Source: Ustilaginoidea virens (lineage: Eukaryota > Ascomycota > Sordariomycetes > Hypocreales > Clavicipitaceae). Taken from it: a DNA stretch of 64,000 nt. Below are positions 47,622 to 59,654 of the stretch, one piece after another (position 1 is the stretch's first letter; each line of letters starts with the position of its first letter). The stretch spans positions 2,170,001 to 2,234,000 of the forward strand of contig NC_057316.1 of the NCBI RefSeq assembly GCF_000687475.1, read 5' to 3'. Under the pieces are notes generated by a model. That model was given only the letters and a program-made list of their open reading frames with translations, was not told the origin of the DNA and made no database searches. A program made the position numbers and the translations under genes.

Positions 47622-49130
47622 TGCCCGGTGTTTTTTTTCGCGGATTTGGTTGCAAACGCCTCGGTGGCGACGTCGATGGTAAAAAACCTCTCCCCCCCCC
47701 GTTTCAGCCCCCGTCGCGGCAAGGTCTGATGGCGGAACCCGTGGCCTGGATCTTCAGCGGTCGCTCAGTCGCGCGGTTTTGCGTGGGCGAGGCAAGGCAA
47801 CGACGAGAGGAAAAGAATATATCGAGGCTGGTTACTCCCCAACGTAGAGGTTATGTGTGAGCTGGCCATCCTTCTTGCGGCGGTGCGACGGTAACGTGGC
47901 AAAAGTACGCCCCCCCCCCCCCCCCCCCCCCCCCTTTCCCCCCCCTTTTTCCCCCCGAGAGACGCCGAGGCCGCGGCCGCTCACCCGCCAGAGCAAGCTG
48001 TACATGGTGAGGCAGCTCGTCGCATTGACTCCCTTTGGCCTGCGGCCTTGTTCGGTCCATGCGTCCGTTCCCGTCTCGGTCGAACCCGTCTGCGTCGCAT
48101 CCCTGGCGAAGGGAGGATGAGGGGCGCGGGCCGTCGCTTGGCACCTTGACTATTCTTTAGCCAGGGACTGACTGTGTACTTGTAGGGGTGCGTTTTCGGT
48201 TGCAGTGGCTTGCAGCCGCCGGTGGGCAGACAGCTAGCTGTGGGGCGAAAAGTCTGGTCCCATCGGTCCCGGCTCTTTCGACTTCTCGACTCGGGGCAGC
48301 AGAGGTGTCGATGCTGAATGGCGAGCCTGCGCGAAAAATCGGGCTTGCGCTGTTGACGTCAGGAAGCAACAGTTCTTTTGGCAGCTGGAGTCGAGGTTAG
48401 CGAATGCAGCCGAGATGCCGAAATGCGGTCCGGGGGGTGGTGGGGCATGTATTAGTAAGCTAGCCCCCACCCAACCACCCTTCCCCCCCCCCAACAACAG
48501 GTCAGGGCAACCCAGCGCGGGTCGGTAGATCATGCGCCGCTTCCCCGGGAAACTCCGGCCCGTATCGATAGTTTGGTTTCCGACCGTGTCCGAGGTTTCC
48601 GACAAGGGTCCGAGTGTTACATGGTGCCCAGGGCCCAGTGCCCAGGGCCCAACTGCACACTGCCTGCCTGGCACCAAGTTGCGCCTCCAAAACAGTCAGT
48701 GAACACCACTGGCCAGGGCAGCTTGCTGATTGACTGCCGAGAGCTGATGGCAAGCTACAAGCTAAGCTACGAGGCGGAAGCTACAACCTCCAAGCCGTCT
48801 GGTGTGCGGTGATTTCCGGCAAGGGTGCGCTAGTTGCAGAGGCGGCCGGGCCAGTCAAAAGATTCAAGTCTGCTCGGTCAATGATTCATCAGCACTGCAC
48901 AGGCGAGCTATGTAGCGTGGCGTGGCGGCGTCGTGTCGTCGTGTCGTCGTGTCTAAGCAACTCCTTACCGGTAAGTAAACAAAAACAAAACGCCAAGTGG
49001 GACAAGACTTGGCCCCCCGACCGTGCCAAGGAGCCATTGCTCAGCCTCGCATTGCCTGCACATCATCTATTATTATTATTATCTACAAAACATCATGACC
49101 TGGCGTGCCCCACCCCCCCCCAACCACCTT
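47622..49130. other. Intergenic region between the CFEM and S41 peptidase genes
   Basis: No supportable gene. A C homopolymer of about 24 or more bases lies at 47909-47934, with further C-runs to 47955. A TTATTATTATTAT stretch lies at about 49069-49081. The CFEM promoter should lie in the first few hundred bases. Confidence 0.55.
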
Positions 49131-51867
49131 CTATTTGATGGCCTTTTGCAGGTGGACAGCCTCCCACTGCTGCCCGTGCGCGACGGGAGTGGTGTCAACC
49201 AGCTCCGACTCCCTAATCTGGCCGTCTCTCGCCAGGACGGGCACCTTGGCCCGCGCCTTGGCGCCCCTGCGGCCGGGCCTGGATCGCTTGATGCCTCCGG
49301 CGGCGCACTTGGCGCCGTTGAAGGCCGCCTGGGCCGTCGACTTCCACACCTCGGTCACGTTGGAAATCATCGGCGCCGTCCAGTACAGGCGGCAGTCCGA
49401 AGCCTCGTACACAAACTGGGCTGGAACGCCGTCCTCGATGTTTTCCCGCAGGATCTGGTCGCGCACGTTGACGCCCGACGCTCTAGACCGCTCCATGGGT
49501 AACGTGGTGTATCGCTGCAGCTCGGCCTTGAACTTGGTGTCGTTGGTGACTTGCTTTATGTAGTTGACGGACGAGTAAATGTTAAGGTAGGATAGCACTT
49601 GGCTGCCCTTCACGCCGCCGACCCCCTGGATAAGACCGGGCTTGGGACGGCCGCCCATGGCGACTGACTTGACGCCGCCCAAGACACGAAGGAACTCGGA
49701 AGCGATGGTGCAGGTCGAGGAACAGGAACCGTCGTACAGCAGGACGATATCCTCGGCCTCAAAGTACTGCGTCAGGTTGGCGCGGCTTCCGTAGCCAGAA
49801 ATGTCGATGCCGAAGCCGTAAGTTTTATTGCTCGTCAGCAGCGGATTGCTGAGATTCCATCGCATCAGAGCAGTGTAGTCGGTGTCCTTGAAGACCCGGG
49901 GGGAGAATTTGTCCTCAAACGTAGCAAAGTTCTGGTTGGTGAGGTTCAGGTCGGAACGGTAGTTCCACCACGACTGATCCATGTCGAGGAGATCCGGGTC
50001 CGCCTCGGTCTCGGGGTTGACGTTCTTGGTGATATCGGAGACGATGCGGGCCATGGCGGCAAAGGCCTTGTTCTGCTTCCAGCGCGAGTTGCCGTCCTGC
50101 ACAATCTTGGGGAAAAGCTGGCGGAAGAAGTCGTAGCCCAGCAGGATGTAACCGCCTCCGTTGCCCTGGAAGTCGACAACGAGCTTGGTCTTGCCAGCAG
50201 CCTTGGCCTCGCGCAAGAAATCGCCGGTGACGGCCTGGAAAGCCGCAGGGCTCTCTGGCACGAAATCGCTGAGAGCAATGACGGCCACATCGTTCACACC
50301 CTCGCCGCTGAGGTAGTAGCCACTAACAACACCATCCCGGGTGGCGATTTCGGGCTGGGGATAGCCTGGGCGAGTTTTATTCCCAGGTGGCGCAGGGGGT
50401 GAGGGCTCGCCCGGTGATTTCAAAGGAACAGGCGTACAGAATTTCTTGTACATGGATGGCCCGTCAACCACGTTTGTCATGTCTCCAACAACGGCCGCTA
50501 GGTTTTCAAGCTCCACGGTTGTACCGTTGGCAAATGTGAGGCTAGTGGTAGGGCCGTGGTAAAACAATGCGCTTCGACCGCCAGACACAAAGCTGCCAAG
50601 ATCACCATTACTAGCAAAGTTGCTCTGGGACCAGAACATGGTGTTGTAGCTTGCGTCAACATCTTGAAGATAGCTGGCAGCGTTTACGGTATCCTCAATG
50701 TACTTGGCCGCGGCGATGCCGTTGATCTTGGTAATGGCTTGAGCAGTTTTGGCATTTGCGGCAACATCCTCTTTCAAGCAGCGGGGGTCAGCAAACGTAG
50801 GCTATGCAATTTTTTTTTCCTTTCTTCCTTGGGGCTACGGGGTTATGGGGCTGGTTTGGGGCGGGGGGGGAACGGCCTGTCGTGCGTTTGGGCCAGAAAC
50901 TCAAACTCACTTTGCAGCTTGATAACGGGCAACGATTTGCCATCCTCGCTCACGGAAACCAGGGCATAGGGCTGGCGCTTGAATCTGAAGGCTCTAGACA
51001 ACAAGTCGGGGTAAAAGACAAAGTGCCCGTCCTGGCCGGGCGCAAAGACCTGCTTATACAGGTCAATCTGGAAGTCGTACTCGCCAGCATATCTACCAGC
51101 AGCCAGGTTGGACTTGACCCTGGCGAGATTGCCAAAAATGTCGTATCCGGGGTAGAAGTAATCCTTTGGGGGATCCTTCTTGTAAGCAGCGTCACTCTGC
51201 CATTCGAGATATGGTTCAATGGCGTCTAAAAGCTTGATGCCTTCGTCCTTGCCGACAGGAACGGTTTTAAGGCACTCGAGTGCGAGAGAGGCAGCGACGG
51301 TGGGCGCAGCTGGGCAAGGAACAATGGGTAATTAGCAGAAAGTAACGGGGCCTGGTTTTGATGTAGGGGTTCTGGTGTCTGGTGCACTCTTTTGCTGCAA
51401 GCTGTTGCAACAACTCATGGCCAAAACTCACCGTTGCCGCCGGCTAGCTTCTGCTCGGCCCAGGACGCGCTGACCCGAGCACATGGATGCCGGGTGGCGG
51501 TACCAGTAGGCGTTATGGTCGGAGCAGCAATTGGCGTCGTTGATGTGGTAACCGGCGCAATGCAAGAACAAGCGCTTGAGATTCTCAGGGTCATGGGCCC
51601 TTCAGGGCTGTCCCGGCAGTTCCGGGCGGCAAACGACGGGATGTTGGTAGGCGCGGCCGTAGCAGTGCCGGCGTCAGTGGCCGCCGTGTAAGTGGCACAG
51701 AATGCCTTGGCACTCGCCAGCCGTCCAGGAATCTGGGTCGCCCGGAAAGCCCGCAAACAGTTGTCGGCATGGCAGCCGCTGGGGTGGTCAGCAGTCGCCG
51801 TACACGTACCGACCAGCAAGGCGGCGGCGGCGGCGGCGACGGAGGCCACAAATGGGTGGCTTCTCAT
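49131..51867 (-). CDS. Secreted S41-family serine peptidase (CPAF/UstP-like)
   Basis: Three exons on the minus strand, 51432-51867, 50911-51309 and 49131-50770, encode 824 residues. A signal peptide starts MRSHPFVASVAAAAAALLVG. Residues to about 146 are Cys/Thr/Pro-rich and may form a small separate module. The S41 region has KLVVDFQGNGGGYILLGYDF (about 475-494) and LLYDGSCSSTCTIASEF (about 622-638), with the likely catalytic serine in the SSTC block. Many N-x-S/T sites fit secretion. Intron 2 uses the weak acceptor AAAG (50771), but the branch site GCTGAC and the frame (IKLQ|KDVAANAK) support it. Related fungal proteins are annotated as peptidase S41 or CPAF-like, and one relative, UstP, lies in a ribosomal-peptide cluster. 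Here no biosynthetic neighbours are present, so a general extracellular peptidase is more likely. Confidence 0.88.
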
Positions 51868-53657
51868 CTTGTCCAAGATGTCTCCTCGCCTCGGCCTTGG
51901 GGCTTTCGAGAGTCGTGCTGCTAGGTGGTCAAGTGTCTCAGATAACAGCAGATCTGAAGACAAGCCCAGCGAAACACCAAAACAGAGTCGTACAAGCCGG
52001 CGACGGCTGCCCCGGTATTTATGGTTTCCGACCTCATCTTTCTCGTGGCAACCACCTGCCGATTGTGGGATAATCGCATCCTGTTGACACCTCGCCGTTT
52101 TTAGCAAGAAGCTGCAGATTCGTAACACCGACACAACGCAACTAACCGCCAGATGCGTTCACACGTTCGGGGTACCCCCAGGGTCCCTATCTTCTCTTTG
52201 ACAAATCCTATCCAGGCATCCGGTACTGATTCGGAGGTAGGGGGACGCAATAGCCCCATCCGGGCAGGGGGTCTGACCATTGACGCAATGCAATAGGTGG
52301 CTTCCTAACAGGCCGGAGGCCGTGGGGGAGTCTTGATTGGTAGTGGTACATAAGCCGTAGACTTTTGCTTTCAAAAAGACCACCATGCACATGCAGGCAC
52401 CGGGCAGAAAAGGCGCCGCAGAAAAGGTGGCCGCGGGCCGCCCGGGCCCCAGATGGGGGGGAGGGAGGGGAGGGGGGGGGCTTTCGGCCTACGCCGTACT
52501 GTGTAGTTATTAGTCTTGACCTTCTTTATGGGGCAGGTGGCTTTCGTGCCATTGCGTATTGTCGTATTGCGCGCGCGTTGCTCAGAATTGCGTTGGCCAA
52601 GTTGGGAGTACCTGGTTAGTGGTTTCAAGCCACAGAATCAGCATCTCGTAGGTACCCATGTAATCAAAGTTCGGTTCGTCTTGCACATAGCAAGTTCGGA
52701 AAAGGCTAAGTAACTGAACCAAGGGAAAGTCGATTTGAGATTGCTCGTACCTCGGTGGACTCCACCTGGGCCTGGAGAGGCCTTTGGTTCTTGGAGCGAG
52801 AGCTTTTGCCGTCATGAGGGGCGACGCAAGAGACTGGAGGACAGAATTGGCATCAGTCACGGCTTGCTTAGGTACCTAGTCGATAACCGTGGATGCTTGG
52901 GGCAGACCAAGGGCGTGTCGACGCAGGCCTGAATCCGTTTGGAGCCTGGACTCTTGACGCATCTTGACCGTTGGGGAACTTGGTGCAGTTGGGCAAGGCA
53001 GGATGAACTTTTGCGGAGTATCTTGCTCGTCCCTGCCCCTGTACCTGCATATCACATCTCCACCGCATGGCTGGAGCCGGCCGGCCCGGAGTAGACTCCA
53101 AAAGGTCCCATATCAATCTCGTCTGCACGGAAGGGCTTCTTGCGACCGGGGAACGAGAAGCACATGCCGTATTGGGAACCGAGTGCGTGAAATCCGGGTG
53201 GCTCGTACTACAGTATGTAAGCAGAGTAGTTGCAGTTTTAAGTGCAGTCTAAGAGAATGAGAAGGAACGAGAAGCTCCGGTCAGGGTTAAAGTCCTCTCA
53301 AAGCACCAGGACAGGACGTACGGGCTAGCCACAGAGGTACGTATCACGTCACGTCCTGCGGGGATACTACCTTGGTAGGTAGGCGTTGGGGTCCTGTTCA
53401 CTGGCAGCTTACTCCGCAGAAGCATCCAGTTCCTTTGCCAAAAAGGGGAAAAAAAAAAAAAAAAAAACCCCGAGTATAGAGTACAGCCTGTACTCCGTAT
53501 TACTATATCACTGGTATCCTTTTTAGAAATGACGGCTCTGATTGGTCAGCGAGCCTTCGGGAATCAGGACCAAGACCCACTCCAGCAACACGCTGCAGCC
53601 GTGCCCGACGGCCCACAACATATCAATTGATATTCGCTCATCTGTACGGAGGGAGGG
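51868..53657. other. Upstream spacer of the S41 peptidase gene
   Basis: No supportable gene. The leader just upstream of 51867 stays open for some distance without family signature. It contains GGTACC-type palindromes (52648, 52872), a poly-A run at about 53449-53467 and a TACTCCGTA at 53491. Confidence 0.5.
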
Positions 53658-53659
53658 TA

Positions 53660-53727
53660 CAGGTCAACCGACCTGTGTCCCCCCCTTGTCATCCGACCCC
53701 CCCATAATAACTTAACTGACCTGACCA
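53660..53727 (+). repeat. Left terminal inverted repeat
   Basis: About 68 bp, matching the reverse complement of 54727-54793 with a few substitutions and C-run length differences. Confidence 0.85.
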
Positions 53728-53865
53728 TTGCTGTGGGCTATACTCTTAATATAATTGGTTTATTAGGGAGTAGTGGGGTCAGGTCACTTTACATAGAATA
53801 CTATATAGAGAAGTACTTCCTCTGCTATTTTACTAGGTTCCTAGGTAGGGGTTGTCGGAATCGCT

Positions 53866-53897
53866 GTCGCAAGGTGCCCAATTGGGCACATTGCGAC
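53866..53897. repeat. 32-bp near-perfect palindrome in the GC-rich island
   Basis: GTCGCAAGGTGCCCAA followed by TTGGGCACATTGCGAC; one mismatched pair only. It lies inside the TIR element. Confidence 0.88.
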
Positions 53898-54726
53898 GAA
53901 TATGCCGCGCACACCCGTTGGGCACGATATGGCCACTTTTGCCCCTTTTACCCCTGTGCCCCTGAGCCCGGTAGGGCACGCAGGCAGCCCGGCCCGACCG
54001 CGCCGATGCACATAACTACGGCACGCACAAAAAGGCCACATCGTATAATATCTCTTTTGCTTCCTTTCTTTCCTCTGAGTTAGTTAGTCATAATCAAAGA
54101 AGAACCATACCTTTGACCGGTGACCCTACGGTACATAATACCACGCGCGCGACCCTACGTATAACTGGGTACCCCGAGTTTATATCAACAGGGGTACCTA
54201 GTAAAAGAAATTAAAGAAGTCACTTTCTATAGAAAGATATAGAGAGAAGTACTTTCTCTGCTATTTTATTAGGTTCTTATATAAGGGTGCCTAATATAAG
54301 AAATGAAATAAGTCACTTTATATAGAAATATATATATAAAGGTACCTACCTCTCTTTTTATCCCTAGTACCTACTAGGTAGGTAGGTACCTAGGTACCTA
54401 GGTACTAGGCATTTAGTAGAAGTATTAGAAGTCACTTTATATAGAAAAATATATATAAAGGTACTTCTTTCTACTATAGTACCTAAGTACCTAAGAGGTA
54501 CATACCTAATAAAAAGAAAGGAAGTCGCTTTCTATAGAAAAGTCTATATAAAGGTACTTGATTTTCTTCTAATACTAGGTTCTTAGGTAGGGATACTAAA
54601 TAAAAATATAGTAGAAGTCACTTTCTATAGAAAAATATATATAAAGATACTTATAGTCTAGTGGCTACTATAGATTAAAGGATCTACTACTCTTTATTAG
54701 CGTATCTCTATATTAGGAAAGAGCCT

Positions 54727-54793
54727 TGGTCAGGTCAGTTAAGTTATTATGGGGGGTCGAATGACAAGGGGGGGGCATAGGTCGGTTGATATG
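54727..54793 (-). repeat. Right terminal inverted repeat
   Basis: About 67 bp, inverted partner of 53660-53727. Both share the subterminal TGGTCAGGTCAGTTAAGTTA block. Confidence 0.85.
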
Positions 54794-54795
54794 TA

Positions 54796-57700
54796 GTCTC
54801 GTACGGAGGGCTGTCACGTCGCTATCTATCCGTACCTTTTGTACAATTTTGAAAGTACCTAAGTGCCCAGGTACCTACAGGTAAGCGAACACGAAGCCGC
54901 CGGCTAAACCCAAAATTAAACTAGTACCTTTGCACTTATTTTTCTATTCGTTGTCAATCCTCTTTATTTTCACTGCTATAAACTTATATCAAGGGAAATC
55001 TCGCTCACGTGACCGCGTCACACATATATGCCGCATTCGTCAGCTTCAACCCCCTGACTGCCACTTTCTCCCTAGACAGTTATAGCCATCATAGTAATAA
55101 ATATAACAATATAGTACCTACAATCACCTAGTACCTCAGTACCCCGCGCGCGCCCTTTATGTAAAAGGTATCCCTCGGTCTTTCTTAAATTTTAATTATT
55201 AGACCATCGCGTGGGCAAGAGTCGTGGCAGTGTGTGTTGTAGAAGGGGGAAAAAAGAATGCGGTATATAGCTGCTAATAGGAAAATGCGTTCGCAGGTAC
55301 AATTTCTATTTTGGGCTTAGCCGGTGGCTTCGTATTCGATTTTCGGGGTCTTCGGGTTTTCTCTAGGATATTATAAACTCAATTGCCTATTGACTGCGGC
55401 ATGCATACATATTACCACCAGCATATGGTAGCACTCAAGCACCTCGTATTCTCCCTGCAAATACGGACTCACGGAGTACCAAACTCTCATACCAAAATGA
55501 CTGAGCCCATGAATGTGTCACGTCAGGCGCGCCATGACGCTCCGGACTCAGTTGGGGTCCTAGGATTTCACTTGATAGCATTGCAGGTTGGATTCTAGAA
55601 CCTCGAGTTAGTGGCCTGGTGTGTCTTGCACTTGAGCCTGCCTTTTCCTCATCAGTTCGACTTGCGGACCTAATCCACGGCAAGGAAACTGTCAACCTTA
55701 AACCAAGGGAAGCGGAGATCACAGCTTCCCCTTTAACAGGGGGGTTCTTTTCTTCTTCTGTTTTAGGGTTCCATCGTCGTACCGTATCACAAGACCCCTT
55801 CGGCGGCTAGTTTTACGGCCCCGGCGTGCAGCAACGGGGTGTGTTGTTAAGTAAGTAATTTATTATTTAATAAACTATGTTTTTTAAATCTTGATCTAGC
55901 ACCCCTGACAGCACGTCAACGAGCCGCACCGGACTGCCTAAATCGCGTTTTGGCTCAAAAGTCTCGGCTACGGAGCTTCAATGAGCGTCGACGGAAAGGA
56001 GCGAGAGTTTGGAATTCTACTCGTGGGCTTTCGCGGACGACATGGTTGAACTCGTCGCAAATCCTTCAAACGTACAGTTTTAATGCTCCAACGCCTTTGT
56101 CCTTATCAACCCATAAGCGATTCGCTACCTCGGGGGCCCCGGAACCTCGGCCTCTTTTTCGGTTGTTAGATGGCATCACTAAACTTGATGCTCTTGCAGC
56201 CAGGTAAGAGATACTCATCGCTGGCTTTTTTTAACACCTGAAACCCCATGTACATGAAAGGATTGCAGAGTCCCCCATTGCCCGAATCAAAAGCGTCTCG
56301 TGGAAAGACGTCTGAGAAAAGCCTCCAACGGCCATGACGCATTCTCCAACTCGCGATGCGCGTCTGTCCCCTGGCCCATTATTTCTGATGAGACACACGA
56401 GAGACCTGGGTACAATGCGTTGCTACTTGCTGTCTAGCGATGCAGGTCAGCGTTGGAGAGGAGCCTACCAGACCCTACAGATAAATCGCGAGGCAGGGAA
56501 ATAGGCTTGCCGTCTGGACGATTGCAGTCCAACCGCCCTGGGTACGTGCAGTTACGCTCCAGGCCTAGAGATTGTGAAAGGGCTCCATGAGAAGGCATTA
56601 GGATGAAACATGACGTTGTACAGATCTTGGGCTCGCAAAATGCCCTTGGAATTTCTGGAATTCCAAGCTTCTAAACGTCGGCATTGTACACATTGTCTAC
56701 ACAGTTGCTCAAGTCGAAAGAAATGAGTCTGACAACCGCTCTGTATCTCTAAATCCAACAACGCGTATTCTACATTGTACATCCATGAGAGGAGTGAGGA
56801 GTCTGTCCACGTACATGGGAGCCATGCTTTGGATGGGTTGTGCAGCATTTGATCATGATGGTGAAAGGCAGGATTTAAATTCGAGTGCTGGGTCAGTCGG
56901 GTGCCTGAAGCTCCTGGAATCGGAGGGTCGGAGTTCGGAAGCATCACTCGGAAACCTTGGGAGAAGCTACTGAGTAGACTTGCTGTGGCCAAGAGTCAAG
57001 AGTAGCGGAAGAAATGCCCGCGGAAGAGTTTACAACGGGAAAATCTTCCTCGCTCAACTTTGCGAAGAGCAGATGGACGAGGGAGGAAGCAACGAGGTAG
57101 CAAACTACACGCTCAGGCGCCTGACGATCCGATTGAAAGCCAACAAACAGCGAGGAGAGAACAAGAAAGAAATACACATGTATCAGAGATTCCTCAGAGA
57201 CGTAAATTTACAAGTCTGCATCGGCGAGATTTTCCCGCCTCAGTGCTTGACTCTAATATTTGTCTTCATCATAGAAACTCCCATCCACCCTCGTCATCGA
57301 CGGCTTAGCCAGAGAGCAAACTTCCCACGAAGTTTGAGAGTAAAAAAAGAAAAAGAAAAAAGGCCATCACCATCAAAAACGAGAGGATGGGGATAGTTGA
57401 CCCCCTCGCCTCAAGAATAAGCCCCATCGAGTAACTCGGCCAGAAAGCCGAGCAATCGCATACCTATCGACTTCGACAACTAGTCCTCAGCACCCGAAGC
57501 CACAACTCACGTCATCACACGGCTACCCGTCATCTGAACGCTCGCCCGGTATTAGAAGGTCCCGACCACATCATCCCAACGCGGACTCATATCTTCATCC
57601 AAAGGGTCAAGAGACGCAGAGCAGGTTTCCAATCGAACTCGAAGAACAGATGTAGCGACGAGAAGGGCGGATGTCCGCGAAGAGGGCCAAGGCGCAAAAG

Positions 57701-58357
57701 GTCAGCCGCAGTGCTTCTATGGCGGCGCGTTTCCGCAAGCTCCAAAATGGAGACGTCCGGGGACTTTCTCCCAAAGCATAGTATCCCGAAGGATGAGACG
57801 CTTAGCGCAAGGCTGAACGTCCCTGTTTGACAGCTTCGAATGGCGATTTGTTGACCGAGGGGGTGAAGAAGAGAGGAAAGAAAGAAGTAGTGGCGGATTG
57901 AAATTTTTTTATTTTGTACTCCCGTTGTTCGCCCAAGTAAACGGGTCTCGGCAAGGTAGCTTTCCTCGTCGCATGCGTGCAAAAGTACTTGGCGGCATGC
58001 ACTTACAGGGGTGCGAGCTTATCGAGAAGCTATCGCTTCGGCCAATCAAAGCGCAGGTTGCGGAAGGTTGTCTTTGAAGCCAAGCATCTCCAAGGTGTGT
58101 GGCATGGACCCAATCCTCACTTTCTCACTTTCAACCATAAGATCCCTGCGCGTGGGCAAAGACGACTCTGGCATTCTTCTACGTCTTTCAAACACAAGCG
58201 AGACCTGGACAGCGAGTCGATTTTGATTTGTAGCGTGTTTAGGGCACCGCGCTCGAGGAATCGAGCCTCCCCACGGTCTAACCTCGTGCCTCTCCTCCTG
58301 TCTAGGCAGTCCTCAGCAACGCCGTTTCACGAGCTTCGCGAAGCCTATACTGTCGCC
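54796..58357. other. AT-rich then mixed spacer of about 3.5 kb upstream of RAE1
   Basis: No supportable gene. From 54796 to about 55400 the DNA is AT-rich with short GCGCGC spots. From about 55400 to 57500 all frames are broken often and longest frames have no recognisable motif. A GTAAGT...CTAG segment at 55850-55900 looks like an intron but has no identifiable exons beside it, so decayed coding sequence is possible. The last few hundred bases should hold the RAE1 promoter. Confidence 0.5.
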
Positions 58358-59654
58358 ATGTCTGGATTATTTGGGTCTGCATCCAGCTCCTCGGCTACAA
58401 ATACAGTTGGCGATCTCAAGGCAGACGTGGCGCTGAGCGATCCTCCCACCGACTCCATCACCAGCCTTTCGTTCTCACCAGCTCCTAACGGTCCCGACTT
58501 TTTGGCCGTGTCCAGTTGGGATAACAAGGTTCGGATTTACGAAATTGCGCAGAATGGACAAAGCCAGGGTCGACATGCGTATGAGCATACGCAGCCAGTA
58601 TTCAGCTGCGACTTTTCCAAGGTGAGAAGAGGCATCCATCAGCTGCCCTCGGAATATTTTGATTTCTGTTTTTTTTTCTTTTGTTCTTCTTATTTCATTT
58701 GATTCTTCTGCCATCGGGAGTGAGAGAGAATGGATCTGATATGGAAAGTCTGCAGGATGGAACAAAGGTAGCTTCAGCCAGCGCGGACAAGAACCTCAAA
58801 GTATGCGACCTGGCTTCTCAACAAGACATTGTTATCGGCGCCCACGATCAGCCCGTCCGATCGTGCCGTTTCTTCGAAAGCGGCGGTGCCCCCATGATTG
58901 TGTCCGGATCGTGGGACAAGACGATCAAGTACTGGGACTTGAGACAGCAAGGACAAGCCGCGGCGACAGTTTCGTGCCAAGAGCGTGTGTACGCCATGGA
59001 TGTCAGAGATAATATGTGCGTTGTCGGCACAGCAGACAGGTATATCAATGTGATTGACTTACGGAACCCATCCAAATTCTACAAGACGATCCAGAGTCCG
59101 CTCAAGTGGCAGACACGCGTGGTAAGCTGCTTCACCGACTCGGCAGGCTTCGCCATCGGTAGCATCGAGGGACGCTGCGCAATTCAGTACGTCGAGGACA
59201 AGGACGCAAGGTATGACTCCCAGTTTGCTGGACAGGCCCATGAGAAAACCAAACCCCACCAGGACGCGACGTGACGCCTAACATGTGGCTTGATAGTTCC
59301 AACTTTTCCTTCAAGTGCCACCGAGAGACGGCCGTCAACAACGTAGTCAATGTCCACGCCGTCAACGACATTTCCTTCCACCCCGTACACGGTACTTTCA
59401 GCACCGCTGGCTCGGATGGAACATTCCACTTTTGGGACAAGGACGCAAAGCATCGCCTCAAGGGTTATCCCAACGTCGGAGGTGGCATCACCGCTACGAC
59501 GTTCAACAAGACTGGTACCATATTTGCTTACTCGGTCAGCTACGACTGGAGCAAGGGCTACCAGCACAATACTCAAAACTATCCAATCAAAGTAATGTTG
59601 CATCCCGTTACAAGCGATGAATGCAAGCCACGACCAACGATGAAGAAGAGGTAG
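58358..59654 (+). CDS. RAE1: mRNA export factor Rae1/Gle2 (WD40)
   Basis: Three exons, 58358-58621, 58756-59210 and 59297-59654, encode 358 residues, the usual length. The start MSGLFGSASSSSATNTVGDL precedes WD40 blades: SITSLSFSPAPNGPDFLAVS with WDNKVRIYEI, VASASADKNLKVCDL, VSGSWDKTIKYWDLR, and AGSDGTFHFWDKDAKHRLK. Characteristic Rae1 features are SPLKWQTRVVSCF, GFAIGSIEGRCAIQYV, FSFKCHRE, AVNDISFHPVHGTFSTAG and FAYSVSYDWSKGYQHN. The C-terminus PRPTMKKR is also normal. Rae1/Gle2 binds a GLEBS motif of Nup98/Nup116 at the nuclear pore and aids mRNA export and mitotic progress. Introns are 134 and 86 nt. It is convergent with the unidentified gene at 60223. Confidence 0.96.

Larger units (their letters stand above)
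53660..54793. mobile_element. Non-autonomous TIR element (Tc1/mariner/pogo-like MITE), 1134 bp
   Basis: Terminal inverted repeats of about 67 bp at 53660-53727 and 54727-54793 begin CAGGTCAACCGACCT and, on the other strand, CATATCAACCGACCT. They share C-runs and the block ATAATAACTTAACTGACCTG. A TA dinucleotide flanks each end (53658-53659 and 54794-54795), consistent with a Tc1/mariner target duplication. The interior is AT-rich, has no transposase-length frame, and carries six spaced copies of a GTCACTTTATATAGAAA-like block (53783, 54219, 54312, 54431, 54533, 54617). A GC-rich island of about 200 bp (about 53850-54050) interrupts the first and second copies. I assign the superfamily from TIR plus TA only. 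Confidence 0.8.

Noticed and set aside
55560..55640. GGTTCTAGAATCC-like sequence resembling a tRNA T-arm (minus strand)
   Set aside because: The loop is wrong and no anticodon or D arm can be folded around it.
55950..56207. 85-codon open frame after an intron-like AT-rich segment
   Set aside because: Basic peptide without family signature, surrounded by broken frames. It could be a relic but cannot be supported as a gene.
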